Shown: positions 22,101-31,610 of the stretch, in pieces | Layout of the letters: each line of letters starts with the position of its first letter | Numbering within the stretch: position 1 is the stretch's first letter | Assembly: GCA_051530055.1 (NCBI GenBank) | Contig: CM121341.1 | Coordinates: 6,448,001 to 6,512,000 of the forward strand | Source of the DNA: Neoechinorhynchus agilis | Taxonomy: Eukaryota > Acanthocephala | Direction: 5' to 3' | Length of the DNA stretch: 64,000 bases | Notes under the pieces: generated by a model | What the model saw: only the letters and a program-made list of their open reading frames with translations | Told to the model about the DNA's origin: nothing | Database searches by the model: none | Position numbers and translations under genes: made by a program

Positions 22101-23892
22101 AAGATTTTTCAAATAAAACGCGAGGTTTCGTTATGGAAAAAACTCATATTTCGTTCGATGTTGTAAAGCTTTTAAAAACTGCTCGGAGTCTTGTAAAATC
22201 CCGTTGGTGTGGTCATCGAAGGTCGAACGTCAATTGCGGACATCACATTCGATTCAGATGAATCGTAATAATCGATAATGTACCTAAGATCGCGTCCACA
22301 TGAATCCACGATCCAGTCGTGGCGATCAAATGGAAGATCGTAACCCATGTAATATCGAATGCGTGCACGGGGAGAATATTTAGCCGAATTGCCTTGAAAC
22401 GATAGTAATCGTGGACTATTGCATCCTCTAGGTCCGTGGTTCGCGAAATTAGAGGCCAAAAGTGATATGAAAATTCAAACTTATTAAAAAGATAAGAAGA
22501 GAATACGTCACAAACACACATGACGCGAATTTAAAGAGTTATAAGGAAGATTTTTCAAAAATAAAACGCGAGGTTTCGTTATGGAAAAAACTCATATTTC
22601 GTTCGATGTTGTAAAGCTTTTAAAAACTGCTCGGAGTCTTGTGTAAAATCCCGTTGGTGTGGTCATCGAAGGTCGAACGTCAATTGCGGACATCACATTC
22701 GATTCAGATGAATCGTAATAATCGATAATGTACCTAAGATCGCGTCCACATGAATCCACGATCCAGTCGTGGCGATCAAATGGAAGATCGTAACCCATGT
22801 AATATCGAATGCGTGCACGGGGAGAATATTTAGCCGAATTGCCTTGAAACGATAGTAATCGTGGACTATTGCATCCTCTAGGTCCGTGGTTCGCGAAATT
22901 AGAGGCCAAAAGTGATATGAAAATTCAAACTTATTAAAAAGATAAGAAGAGAATACGTCACAAACACACATGACGCGAATTTAAAGAGTTATAAGGAAGA
23001 TTTTTCAAATAAAACGCGAGGTTTCGTTATGGAAAAAACTCATATTTCGTTCGATGTTGTAAAGCTTTTAAAAACTGCTCGGAGTCTTGTGTAAAATCCC
23101 GTTGGTGTGGTCATCGAAGGTCGAACGTCAATTGCGGACATCACATTCGATTCAGATGAATCGTAATAATCGATAATGTACCTAAGATCGCGTCCACATG
23201 AATCCACGATCCAGTCGTGGCGATCAAATGGAAGATCGTAACCCATGTAATATCGAATGCGTGCACGGGGAGAATATTTAGCCGAATTGCCTTGAAACGA
23301 TAGTAATCGTGGACTATTGCATCCTCTAGGTCCGTGGTTCGCGAAATTAGAGGCCAAAAGTGATATGAAAATTCAAACTTATTAAAAAGATAAGAAGAGA
23401 ATACGTCACAAACACACATGACGCGAATTTAAAGAGTTATAAGGAAGATTTTTCAAATAAAACGCGAGGTTTCGTTATGGAAAAAACTCATATTTCGTTC
23501 GATGTTGTAAAGCTTTTAAAAACTGCTCGGAGTCTTGTGTAAAATCCCGTTGGTGTGGTCATCGAAGGTCGAACGTCAATTGCGGACATCACATTCGATT
23601 CAGATGAATCGTAATAATCGATAATGTACCTAAGATCGCGTCCACATGAATCCACGATCCAGTCGTGGCGATCAAATGGAAGATCGTAACCCATGTAATA
23701 TCGAATGCGTGCACGGGGAGAATATTTAGCCGAATTGCCTTGAAACGATAGTAATCGTGGACTATTGCATCCTCTAGGTCCGTGGTTCGCGAAATTAGAG
23801 GCCAAAAGTGATATGAAAATTCAAACTTATTAAAAAGATAAGAAGAGAATACGTCACAAACACACATGACGCGAATTTAAAGAGTTATAAGT
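22101..23892. repeat. Four tandem copies of a ~448-bp unit containing the last HCCS exon
   Basis: Copies at 22101-22546, 22547-22996, 22997-23444 and 23445-23892 differ only by one or two small indels. Each unit contains the end of the HCCS intron, the whole final coding exon and ~70 bp of 3' sequence. Near-identity means a very recent duplication, or an assembly artefact. Confidence 0.95.
22172..23323 (-). pseudogene. Three extra copies of the HCCS terminal exon
   Basis: Exon copies 23323-23040, 22875-22592 and 22425-22172 keep the CTAGAG acceptor region and the full coding text; the first two are intact and the last ends early by frameshift. They could serve as alternative last exons, but nothing in sequence shows use. 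No exon 1 accompanies them. Confidence 0.7.
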
Positions 23893-24466
23893 TGTGAAAA
23901 CAGTGAATGGCGTTAGTGCTTTGATTTGAAAATATGTGTGGAAACGATTACGAAACAGAATACGTGAAAAAAGAGATAAGAAAATGACGTCATATTACGA
24001 ATTAAAAGAGTTCAAATGGATTTAAAAGTTGTGAAAAAGTGCAACTTGAAAAAATATGTGTAGAAACGAGAACCTTTAAGATTTTTCGAGAACCATTGAC
24101 GGCAAATTGCTCCCATTTCTCGATTTCCTTCCAAGTCGCCTCGTTATTTGCATTATGCAATGCAATAATGGACCTCATAACGTCTTCGTCGGGTGCGCTG
24201 TCCTTCCTCCATCTCCATCCTTTACTCACCATCGCTTTCCAAAACATTTTCTCTGACGGATAGACCCAGTAATCACCCTTGGCGTCTGCCTTTGGAATCG
24301 AAGAAACTTCTCGCGACCCAGATAATCGCATTGGTTCATTGGGAAGTTTCGTAATTCCGTACTCCTGTTTCCCGGATCGATGAAACGGACATCTACTAAC
24401 TGGCGTGAAATTACTTTCAACGTCGTCGGACGAACACGTCGATTCTTTTACGCTTCTTGAACCCAT
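23488..24466 (-). CDS. HCCS: Holocytochrome c synthase (cytochrome c heme lyase)
   Basis: Attaches heme to the CxxCH motif of apocytochrome c in the mitochondrial intermembrane space. Exon 1 (24466-24094) has a CP motif (CPFHRSG), then YPSEKMFWKAM, KGWRWRKD and LHNANNEATWKEI, which contains the heme-ligand His (human His154). The nearest final exon (23771-23488) has [21 protein letters not shown] and [13 protein letters not shown] join over 322 nt gives 218 residues and gapless alignment ([17 protein letters not shown]). Three more copies of the final exon follow downstream (23323-23040, 22875-22592, 22425-22172); the most distal has a 2-bp deletion that alters its C-terminus to KTPSSF. The intron ends are inverted repeats (TGGTTCTCGAAA / TTTCGCGAACCA). 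Confidence 0.9.
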
Positions 24467-24589
24467 TGCGAACGTTGTGATGATGAGCGATTTACCAATA
24501 TTATTTAATTACGCGCTTTATATACGGAAGAATTGGGAGGGATTGTGTTTGTCATGACGTTACACTTTTATTTTTTGAAACAATTCTTG

Positions 24590-24870
24590 CTAGGAAGCTG
24601 CTGTATGGCGTCGAAAGCTCGAAAATAAAGATTTTTCTTTGTTGATTTGGGTTGCCATGAGGCCACACGGCCTTATGCCACATCGAAGCCGTTACCATCG
24701 GATGGCACTCACAACCAAGGGGGACGCAATACCTCGTTGAATGGAAGAGGAAACTCGCTGACGGCTGTCGTCTCCTCGGGAGGTATATGAAAATCAATGC
24801 CGTTGCCTTATTCCAAAAACCGAGGACTCGGGATGCAATAATCTGAATCAACAAAGAATCGGCTTGCCAT
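24590..24870 (-). CDS. Small hypothetical protein, 66 aa
   Basis: Exons 24870-24814, 24774-24713 and 24671-24590 join through a 39-nt GA-AG intron and a 41-nt GT-AG intron (donor GTGAGT). The product begins MASRFFVDSDYCIPSPRFL and ends FRRHTAAS. It resembles nothing I recognise. It precedes HCCS on the same strand by 123 nt, so the two may be co-transcribed. The model rests on splice signals and frame only. Confidence 0.35.
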
Positions 24871-25199
24871 GCTCTTCTAAGTGTTCATTTTTGAAAACTT
24901 AATCATTTGGCTAGGAAATGAGGTATTTCATAAGAGAGAAATTTTGGATACTTTAAATTGAACTAATTAATAATCTGTTTCTCCAAGTAGCCGTCTAAGT
25001 TCTGTTTTGTTTGATTATTCAATGAGCAGTTTTCGAAAAAATGGAGTACATTTGAACGGCGAGATTTATGTGTTCATTTGTCTCCTAGAACGAATTTCAA
25101 AGTATTTTAATGGACAAAAGCAAACTGAAATTTGTTTTCCTAGTTCAGTAACCTAGCTACTAGCCACTTCTTTTGGGCAGCGATGTTTGTCTATGAGAC

Positions 25200-25400
25200 A
25201 TGGAAGTTGTTGGCGATCGCATTCCATTCAAGGACATTACGAATCTTCAAGATGAAAACGGGCAACATTTAAGTGGCACCAGACGGGGTCTAGTGATGAA
25301 TTTTAGTCTCTTTCGGAATATGGACCCTTACCAACGAACTAGACTACTTATGGCTCATAGACGAATCTTTGTCCGAGATTACGGATGGGTTTCTATTTAA
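25200..25400 (+). CDS. Small hypothetical protein, 66 aa
   Basis: ATG-initiated frame with KDITNLQDENGQHLSGTR in its first half and DPYQRTRLLMAHRRIFVRDY near its basic C-terminus; AATAAAAG overlaps the stop. Soluble, no signal peptide. It ends 106 bp before DPH6 on the same strand, compatible with an operon. Not recognised. Confidence 0.45.
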   Translation: MEVVGDRIPFKDITNLQDENGQHLSGTRRGLVMNFSLFRNMDPYQRTRLLMAHRRIFVRDYGWVSI

Positions 25401-25506
25401 AATAAAAGAATTTGTAAATGATTTTGAACTGAGCACCAATTCTTATATTCTTCATTTTTGCCCGAACATTTTTGTATGATTTCTCTAATATTCTTAAGAT
25501 CTTTAG

Positions 25507-26348
25507 ATGAAAGTGATTTCTCTCTTTAGCGGAGGAAAAGACTGTACGTTTAACATGTTAGAATGTATAAGACACAATCACGAGGTCGTTGGTCTCGCCA
25601 ATATACGACCTTCTTTACCACACGTACGAATGATTGATTTGCAAATCTTTACTATTGTTCAAATCAGGCATTATAAACGAACTGGACAGTTTCATGTTTC
25701 AGACGGTCGGTCACGAATTGATCGATCTTCAGGCTCAGGCGATGGATTTGCCGCTTTTTAGAGCTGAAACCGAAGGTAATGCCATCAACATGGAAATGTC
25801 TTACTCCCCGAACGATGAAGATGAAGTCGAAGATCTATTCAAATTGTTAAAAACTGCGAGAACCTCAGGTGCACAGGGCGTTGGAGTTGGTGCTATAATG
25901 TCCGATTACCAGCGAAATAGGGTAATGAACGTCTGTGAACGTTTAAATCTTGAAATGTTGTCTCACATTAGATTCGGATGGAGAATTCTATAGAAAAAAA
26001 AACTCGATTCTAATGTCTTGCTTTTTATGGCATCGTAATCAGTGTACACTTTTAGAAGAAATTATTGGTTCCGGAATGGAAGCTGTTATGGTGAAGGTTG
26101 CTTCCATCGGTCTCGAGCCTCAAAAATGCATTGGTAAAGGACTTGGAGAAATGTTCGAGCATCTTAAGAAACTCGAAAAATTATATGGATGTAATGTTTG
26201 TGGAGAAGGAGGAGAGTACGAAACTTGTGTCCTCTACTGTCCAAAATTATTCAAACGTAGAGTGATTCTGGACGAATGGGATATTGTGAACGCTGGAAGC
26301 GGAGCGGCGTATATGCACGTAAAAAAAGCCCATCTTTGTGCCTTGTGA
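25507..26348 (+). CDS. DPH6: Diphthine-ammonia ligase (last step of diphthamide synthesis)
   Basis: Amidates diphthine on elongation factor 2 using ATP and ammonium. Residues 8-12 are the PP-loop SGGKD; further landmarks are FMFQTVGH, EDEVEDLF, AIMSDYQRNRV and CGEGGEYET. The first intron (25628-25667, 40 nt) fits only as GA-AG and gives gapless alignment. The second interruption begins at 25960: a 34-nt GT-AG reading keeps frame but leaves eight extra residues, whereas removing 55 nt bounded by GTCT repeats fits the family exactly (NLEMLSCFLWHRNQ). Either way about 249-255 residues, close to the usual 267. The RidA-like C-terminal domains of fungal and plant forms are absent. The ATG directly follows CTTTAG, a possible trans-splice acceptor. 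Confidence 0.85.
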
Positions 26349-26526
26349 GAAAATACGCTGCTCAAAAAGTCTCTTGTGTTGCAATTAAAAATCAATTGAT
26401 TCTAACCAAGAATCTTTGTTTCCTTGAAATTAAGAACGGTCGCTCATTTCTCACCTTTTTTCCTTTTTGCACGTCGTTTTGTTGAGGCGGCGACATTGAC
26501 TTTTTTTACTGCGGATACCATTTAGG

Positions 26527-26735
26527 TCCGGAAATATTCAATGAATGTGGGCAATTTGACTTTTTGGATTGTAAGTTTTTTCTCTCGAAAAGTCCGGAAC
26601 TATTCAATGAATGTGGGCAATTTGACTTTTTGGATTGTAAGTTTTTTTTTCTCGAAAAGTCCGGAACTATTCAATGAATGTGGGCAATTTGACTTTTTGG
26701 ATTGTAAGTTTTTTCTCTCGAAAAGTCCGGAAATA
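26527..26735. repeat. Three tandem 66-bp repeats
   Basis: Units start TCCGGAA at 26527, 26593 and 26660 and run TTCAATGAATGTGGGCAATT then GGATTGTAAGTTTTTTCTCT. Each unit contains a good donor-like GTAAGT. They lie 180 bp after DPH6. The open frame across them is repeat-derived. Confidence 0.9.
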
Positions 26736-27090
26736 AAAGATTCGATTCTAAAGTATCCCAAAGATAACTCGCGAAAGATTTCAAAGTTGTATTTATCCTT
26801 CGCTCAAATACGTCTCCTATTCTTGGATTTTGTTTCCTTAAAGGAATTCCGTCATTTATCTCCTATGCCCTCAAAAGAGTCCATGCACCAGTTCTTGCTC
26901 TTTCAAGAGTAAACGAGGTATCTTATTCAGCCGTATAAACAAAGCAATTCCTTGCTTCACTGGAAGCAAACATCATCCGTGAGAATGCTTGTACGGTTTT
27001 TTGTCCCATGCTTGGTTTCCTATAAAGGCCATAGAAGCATTCCTATGAAAACCTGTTATCTTGTATTCTCAAGCCGAAACGGGAGACGAA

Positions 27091-27612
27091 ATGACTAATA
27101 TGACAAACCGAATTCTATGTATGTTCACCGTCCATTTTGTTTGCTATTCAATAGCGGAATTTACGACAGCGTTGCTGTTCCTTCTAAATCGAGATCTGTT
27201 CAAAATAACTCCTAAAGTCTTTAACATAACAAGTAACGCAATCAATTGGAACCTTGACGAATTTGCTCTCCTCATCTTCACACTCTCAGTCCTATCGATA
27301 CTATCAAGTATCCATTTGATTATCACTCGGAGCTGTACTCAACAAGCCAAATATTCTTGCCATATAGGACCAGCATTCGTGACTGTATCCGTTGCACTCA
27401 TTGAGATGGCTTTCACTTTATGGATACTCATTCACGCAACCATTAGATCCGGCGAACTTATTCATTTCAAAACTATTCTTGCACTTAACTCACTTGTGCA
27501 AGCACTCAAAATCATAATCATTTCAGCTATTACGCTAAAACAAATGTGTGCTCAATCTGATCAGTATCTCATTGATGATAAGCGACAGTTCTATTATCGT
27601 TTGTGGACCTAG
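27091..27612 (+). CDS. Four-helix membrane protein 1
   Basis: 173 residues from the ATG at 27091. Four hydrophobic segments at about residues 8-32, 60-82, 95-118 and 128-150 give a MARVEL/tetraspan-like topology with both ends cytosolic. An N-glycosylation site (NITSN) lies in the first extracellular loop. No family motif identified. First of three same-strand genes of equal size and topology but weak sequence identity. Confidence 0.65.
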   Translation: MTNMTNRILCMFTVHFVCYSIAEFTTALLFLLNRDLFKITPKVFNITSNAINWNLDEFALLIFTLSVLSILSSIHLIITRSCTQQAKYSCHIGPAFVTVSVALIEMAFTLWILIHATIRSGELIHFKTILALNSLVQALKIIIISAITLKQMCAQSDQYLIDDKRQFYYRLWT

Positions 27613-28646
27613 TCGAAAATTATGAATAAAGTTCATGTTTTTGTCGAGAACAAACTTTTGTTGATACGTTGAATATTCAATAGATAGCAAAAAAAGATTA
27701 TGTATCTGAGAGGGATCGTTGAAGTGTCTCAATCATTTCCAACTAAAAATTGTAAAATTTCAAACGGAAACTATACTGTCGTGTGATTTGTGACGGTTAT
27801 GTGCTTCTAATTTTTAGATTTCTCGGGTTCGCATAATCACCTCAAAAAATAATGCAACAAATCACCTCAATGTTCCCAGGCCACACAAAAAAATTAAACG
27901 ATTCGACAAAAATTACCGTAAAAAAAAGATAAAAGTGTTTATTGATCAATAAAAGAACATTGTTCTTGATTTTGCTGCACTTGTAAATTCTTTTTTTTTA
28001 AATCATCGTTCTCACTATCTGGTTTCTCTTTTTTTTGCAAAACTGAAGGAATAATGCAGGACCTTCATTGTGTGTTGGTTTCAATAGTCCTCAAGAATGT
28101 GATTTTGTGCATTGAATCAAGGACTATTCTAAATGTTATTTTATTGTACATCATTCAGACTTTCCAATACACGACAACCTAAAGACGACAAAGTCTGATC
28201 ATTGTGCCATCAAATAAATAGGTTCTGTGTTGTGACTACAACATTGGCCGCAAATGTAAGAGTCGGACATTAATTGGCTGCGTGCCTATTTTCTCTTTCG
28301 GTCAAAAATATCACTAAAGATGTGAGTTTTCGGCTTGGACACGGTTAGAGTTTTCCTAAGCAATGCGGTTTGAAAATGACCGAAAATGTCAACGTCGACT
28401 TACACGGTTACGGTCTACTAGAAACCACAGAGATATCTTAACTCGGATGTCGCCGTAAAAAATTGAAGCTAGAGAAGGATCAAAGAATCTTTAAAAGAGG
28501 AGTTCATTGTACTTTAATTTATGGATCTGGTAGGATTGCAAGCGAGTAAAGAAATCCGTTACATGTTTACCGAACAGGTTGCTTGCATCTTTTGATTGAA
28601 AACTTTAAATCTCAATTGGTCTTCAGTAAACGTTGATCCCTTTTAG
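27613..28646. other. Intergenic region
   Basis: AT-rich DNA between two tetraspan genes. No convincing coding or repeat structure. Confidence 0.4.
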
Positions 28647-29147
28647 ATGCATAGCGGAAAGTGGTTTACGCTTGGATTCTCAGTCTTTTTCACGCTTATT
28701 GGTTTAGCTCGTCTAACATCCGGCATATTGATTGCAACAATATCAGCCGTCCGGGAGATGATTTGGCCGCAGTTGGAAGTAACTCCTAATTTCGGCGATC
28801 ATCCAATTTTTTGGATTATCATTGCACTCTCAATATTGCTTAGTTTGGCTACAGTCATAGCTGGAATCTATGGAATTCTCAGCATATTTATCAACTGTCA
28901 ATGCTTTCGAAAAAATTGTAATCTGTCAAACTGGATCATTGCTATCATCAACCTGGTCTTTCACATCATTTTGCTAATTTACAGCTACGTGTACAATACT
29001 GAACAGCAATTGGCAATCAACGGTTCATATATTCTGATTGCATTGGTAGCAATTGACATGGTGCAAGTGGCTACATTTTGTGTTCTTTGGGTTGTTTTCC
29101 CATTGCCATCAAAAGCGTGCGACATTGGTTTTTACCATGTTCGTTAA
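28647..29147 (+). CDS. Four-helix membrane protein 2
   Basis: 166 residues; hydrophobic segments at about 7-30, 53-80, 93-113 and 122-148, with a Cys-containing loop (INCQCFRKNC) after helix 2. The ATG directly follows CCTTTTAG, which reads as a splice or trans-splice acceptor. AATAAA is at ~29147. Paralogue-like to genes 1 and 3 by size and topology only. Confidence 0.65.
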   Translation: MHSGKWFTLGFSVFFTLIGLARLTSGILIATISAVREMIWPQLEVTPNFGDHPIFWIIIALSILLSLATVIAGIYGILSIFINCQCFRKNCNLSNWIIAIINLVFHIILLIYSYVYNTEQQLAINGSYILIALVAIDMVQVATFCVLWVVFPLPSKACDIGFYHVR

Positions 29148-30332
29148 TAAATAAACTTTCTCTTTTAACACGAGAATTTTAAAGGCTTTCTAACAAAAAT
29201 CGCCATTATTCGCTGAGTTGTTCTCGCTTTAATTTTTGTTCGAGATCAAATTGTAATAACACGTTTCACTTGTTAATCCAAAAAGAATAGGACCAATGTT
29301 TTCGTTTGAGTCTTCACAAAAACACTCGATTTCTGATAAGCTAAATGAATGTTGATTATGGAGTGGATCGCGGGTTCGGTTGGATCTTTTTTCCTTTTCA
29401 TTTCGGTTGATGGGGTGGGAAAATGAGGGGAGGATGAATTGGGATTAGGATTGTTTTGTTCACGTGAAAAGGGAACGACTTTAGAGTTATTGTTCAAGCG
29501 CTCGCGTTTCCTTGGAGTCAGCCCACGCGATCTAGCACATTTCTATTGGTCCGTTGTGATCCCCGCAATCTCCTTTTGCAATTTATCCACCCATCAACTG
29601 CGCTAATAAACGAGCCTGCAAAATTTGCTCCAAGGACCTCCCACCAATCGAAGAACACCTTTCCAAAATCTTCGATAAATACACGACCTCCTTGCGTTCC
29701 CTTCCATCTAAATTTCTGCCGTTCATCTCGCCAAGGGAACCCGTCCGAAATACACGATGTCCGAACAGATTCGATCCGCCTCTCCCTCGCTGCACACTAT
29801 ATAAAAGATCATTTTTTGCCCAGGCCTGAATCGGAGGAAATGCGAATGCGACGACTTGCAGCTCATTCCGAGTTACAGTCTCAATCAAACAGCACGAATC
29901 CAAAGATACATGGCTCCCGTGGTTGTTTGGGTGTGTTTTAGCAAAACCGTGTTATTATAATTATTCGTCTAAATTGTTGATTTTAGCGCAACTAAACACA
30001 AACTCTGATGTTTTCCAGTTAATTAACCGAAAAAGCACTGCCTTCTACATGAAAGTTGCTTCGAATTCCCTCCAACCGCCTTTTTAGTGCCAATGTTCAG
30101 TGATCAATATTGTTCATGGCCTCCCCGCCCCAGTGACCCCGGTCTATGTTTTCACATTACGAACGCGCATTATTTTAAAACTTTGACAACGTCCGCCATT
30201 TCACCTGTGCGTTTTTCTCCATAGTCTCTACAAAGGTTTCATGAGTCATTCCCAACTGTCCTAACCTCACCTAAAAATATAAGTGCCTCCTCGTCTCCAC
30301 AATACAACCATCTACACCGGCCCCCTGGCAAA
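29148..30332. other. Intergenic region, one strong TATA-like site
   Basis: CTATATAAAAG at ~29807 looks like a TATA box, but the open frames after it (e.g. 29838-29939) have no recognisable homology. AAAATATAAG at ~30273 suits the gene at 30333. GC content rises over 29.5-30.3 kb. Confidence 0.4.
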
Positions 30333-30872
30333 ATGCATTATCCCAAGCTCGCCATTGCATTAACATCGACTACATTTTTGTTCTATGCAATCACACGATT
30401 CGTGATGGCCATAATCGCTATAAGTAGTCCAAGTACATTCGGAACAAATCTCACTGAGACCGCTCAAGTGTTCGGAATTGGAAGTGCTGAGTATACACTT
30501 GCTTCGCCCGAAATCGGACTTAGTCTATTGGCGATCATAGTCAGTGTATTCGGAACGTTGGCTCCCATCTCCAGAATGGATAGATTGTCAAAATGTGCCC
30601 TTCTCGCCATTATACCCGTAGCTCTGGGCAATATCATCTTCCACGGAATTCTGGTCTATCTAGTGTCAAATCAAACATCAAGCAAGCGAAAACTGGCTTC
30701 AATAGTCCAAGGAATCCTTATAGGTTTCCTCACCATTGAGTCCGTCATCCTCATCGCAGCGTTCATCTTATTCGTTGTTATGATCTATCTCGGATTCACG
30801 TCTAAACGTTTTGATCTTGGTACAAGATCAGCAAATGGAATGTACGACGTACATGAAACGTACAAACAATAA
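30333..30872 (+). CDS. Four-helix membrane protein 3
   Basis: 179 residues; helices at about 7-28, 62-84, 92-114 and 126-152; glycosylation site NLTE in loop 1 and NQTS in loop 2. A TATA-like site lies ~60 bp upstream and AATAAAA at the stop. Same architecture as the two preceding genes. Function unknown. Confidence 0.65.
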   Translation: MHYPKLAIALTSTTFLFYAITRFVMAIIAISSPSTFGTNLTETAQVFGIGSAEYTLASPEIGLSLLAIIVSVFGTLAPISRMDRLSKCALLAIIPVALGNIIFHGILVYLVSNQTSSKRKLASIVQGILIGFLTIESVILIAAFILFVVMIYLGFTSKRFDLGTRSANGMYDVHETYKQ

Positions 30873-31610
30873 TAAAAGACTATCTTTTAACTTGGAAATT
30901 AACACGAGATTCAATCATTTGGTAATTATGCCATGAGCGAGGGAGTGGCAGTAGCGAATGAGTTTCAATTAATCGTATTTTGGTGTCTTAAAAACACACA
31001 CTTTTGAAATAGTTACCGTTTTTTTGGTTGGTACTTCAAAAAAAAAGAAAAATATATTGTCAGTGGAAATGTTTCGCCAACCTCCCTCACTATAAATTAG
31101 TCATGAATCTTCGAAGAGTAGTTTCGTTTAACAAAAAACGATGAGTACTTTCTATAATTGAGATGCGTTAGAGGTGACTCAAAGGTGTTTAAAATGAAAT
31201 ATTGAAATTAGAAGAGATGTTATGTTTGAGCATCTAGAAGCTACTCAAAAAACCTATCCAAAGTCTCTCTTTCGACTATATTCTCGCCTTCAGAGAAACG
31301 AATCTTCACAGTAGTAGTCTTGGGGACTACATCTCAGCGTACCTTCAAGACATCTCCGTTCATCTATGAGAGTCATAGACGCTTACAAAAACGTTAACAT
31401 ATCTCGTCGTATGACTGTAGCATACGACAGCCCATTCTGATAGTAGTACTCCGTAGCTAGGAAGCGAATTTAGCTGAAGACGACAGTCAGCTTTATCAAG
31501 ACGCACAAAGAAACAGCACCGTCGAAAAAATCCAATCTAGGGTACTGCACGGCTTAGAGCTTCGTTATGCTTGCATCGTGCCGTATCTGCTTTAGGGTTC
31601 CGGTGGTAGG
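30873..31610. other. Intergenic region before ASPH
   Basis: No ORF, RNA gene or repeat recognised. Confidence 0.4.

Noticed and set aside
25507-26348. DPH6 as a frameshifted pseudogene
   Set aside because: A 40-nt GA-AG intron restores frame and aligns exactly with the family.
29546-29941. 131-codon frame and its antisense frame
   Set aside because: Both strands are open in a GC-richer stretch; no homology, and a TATA-like site lies within the frame.
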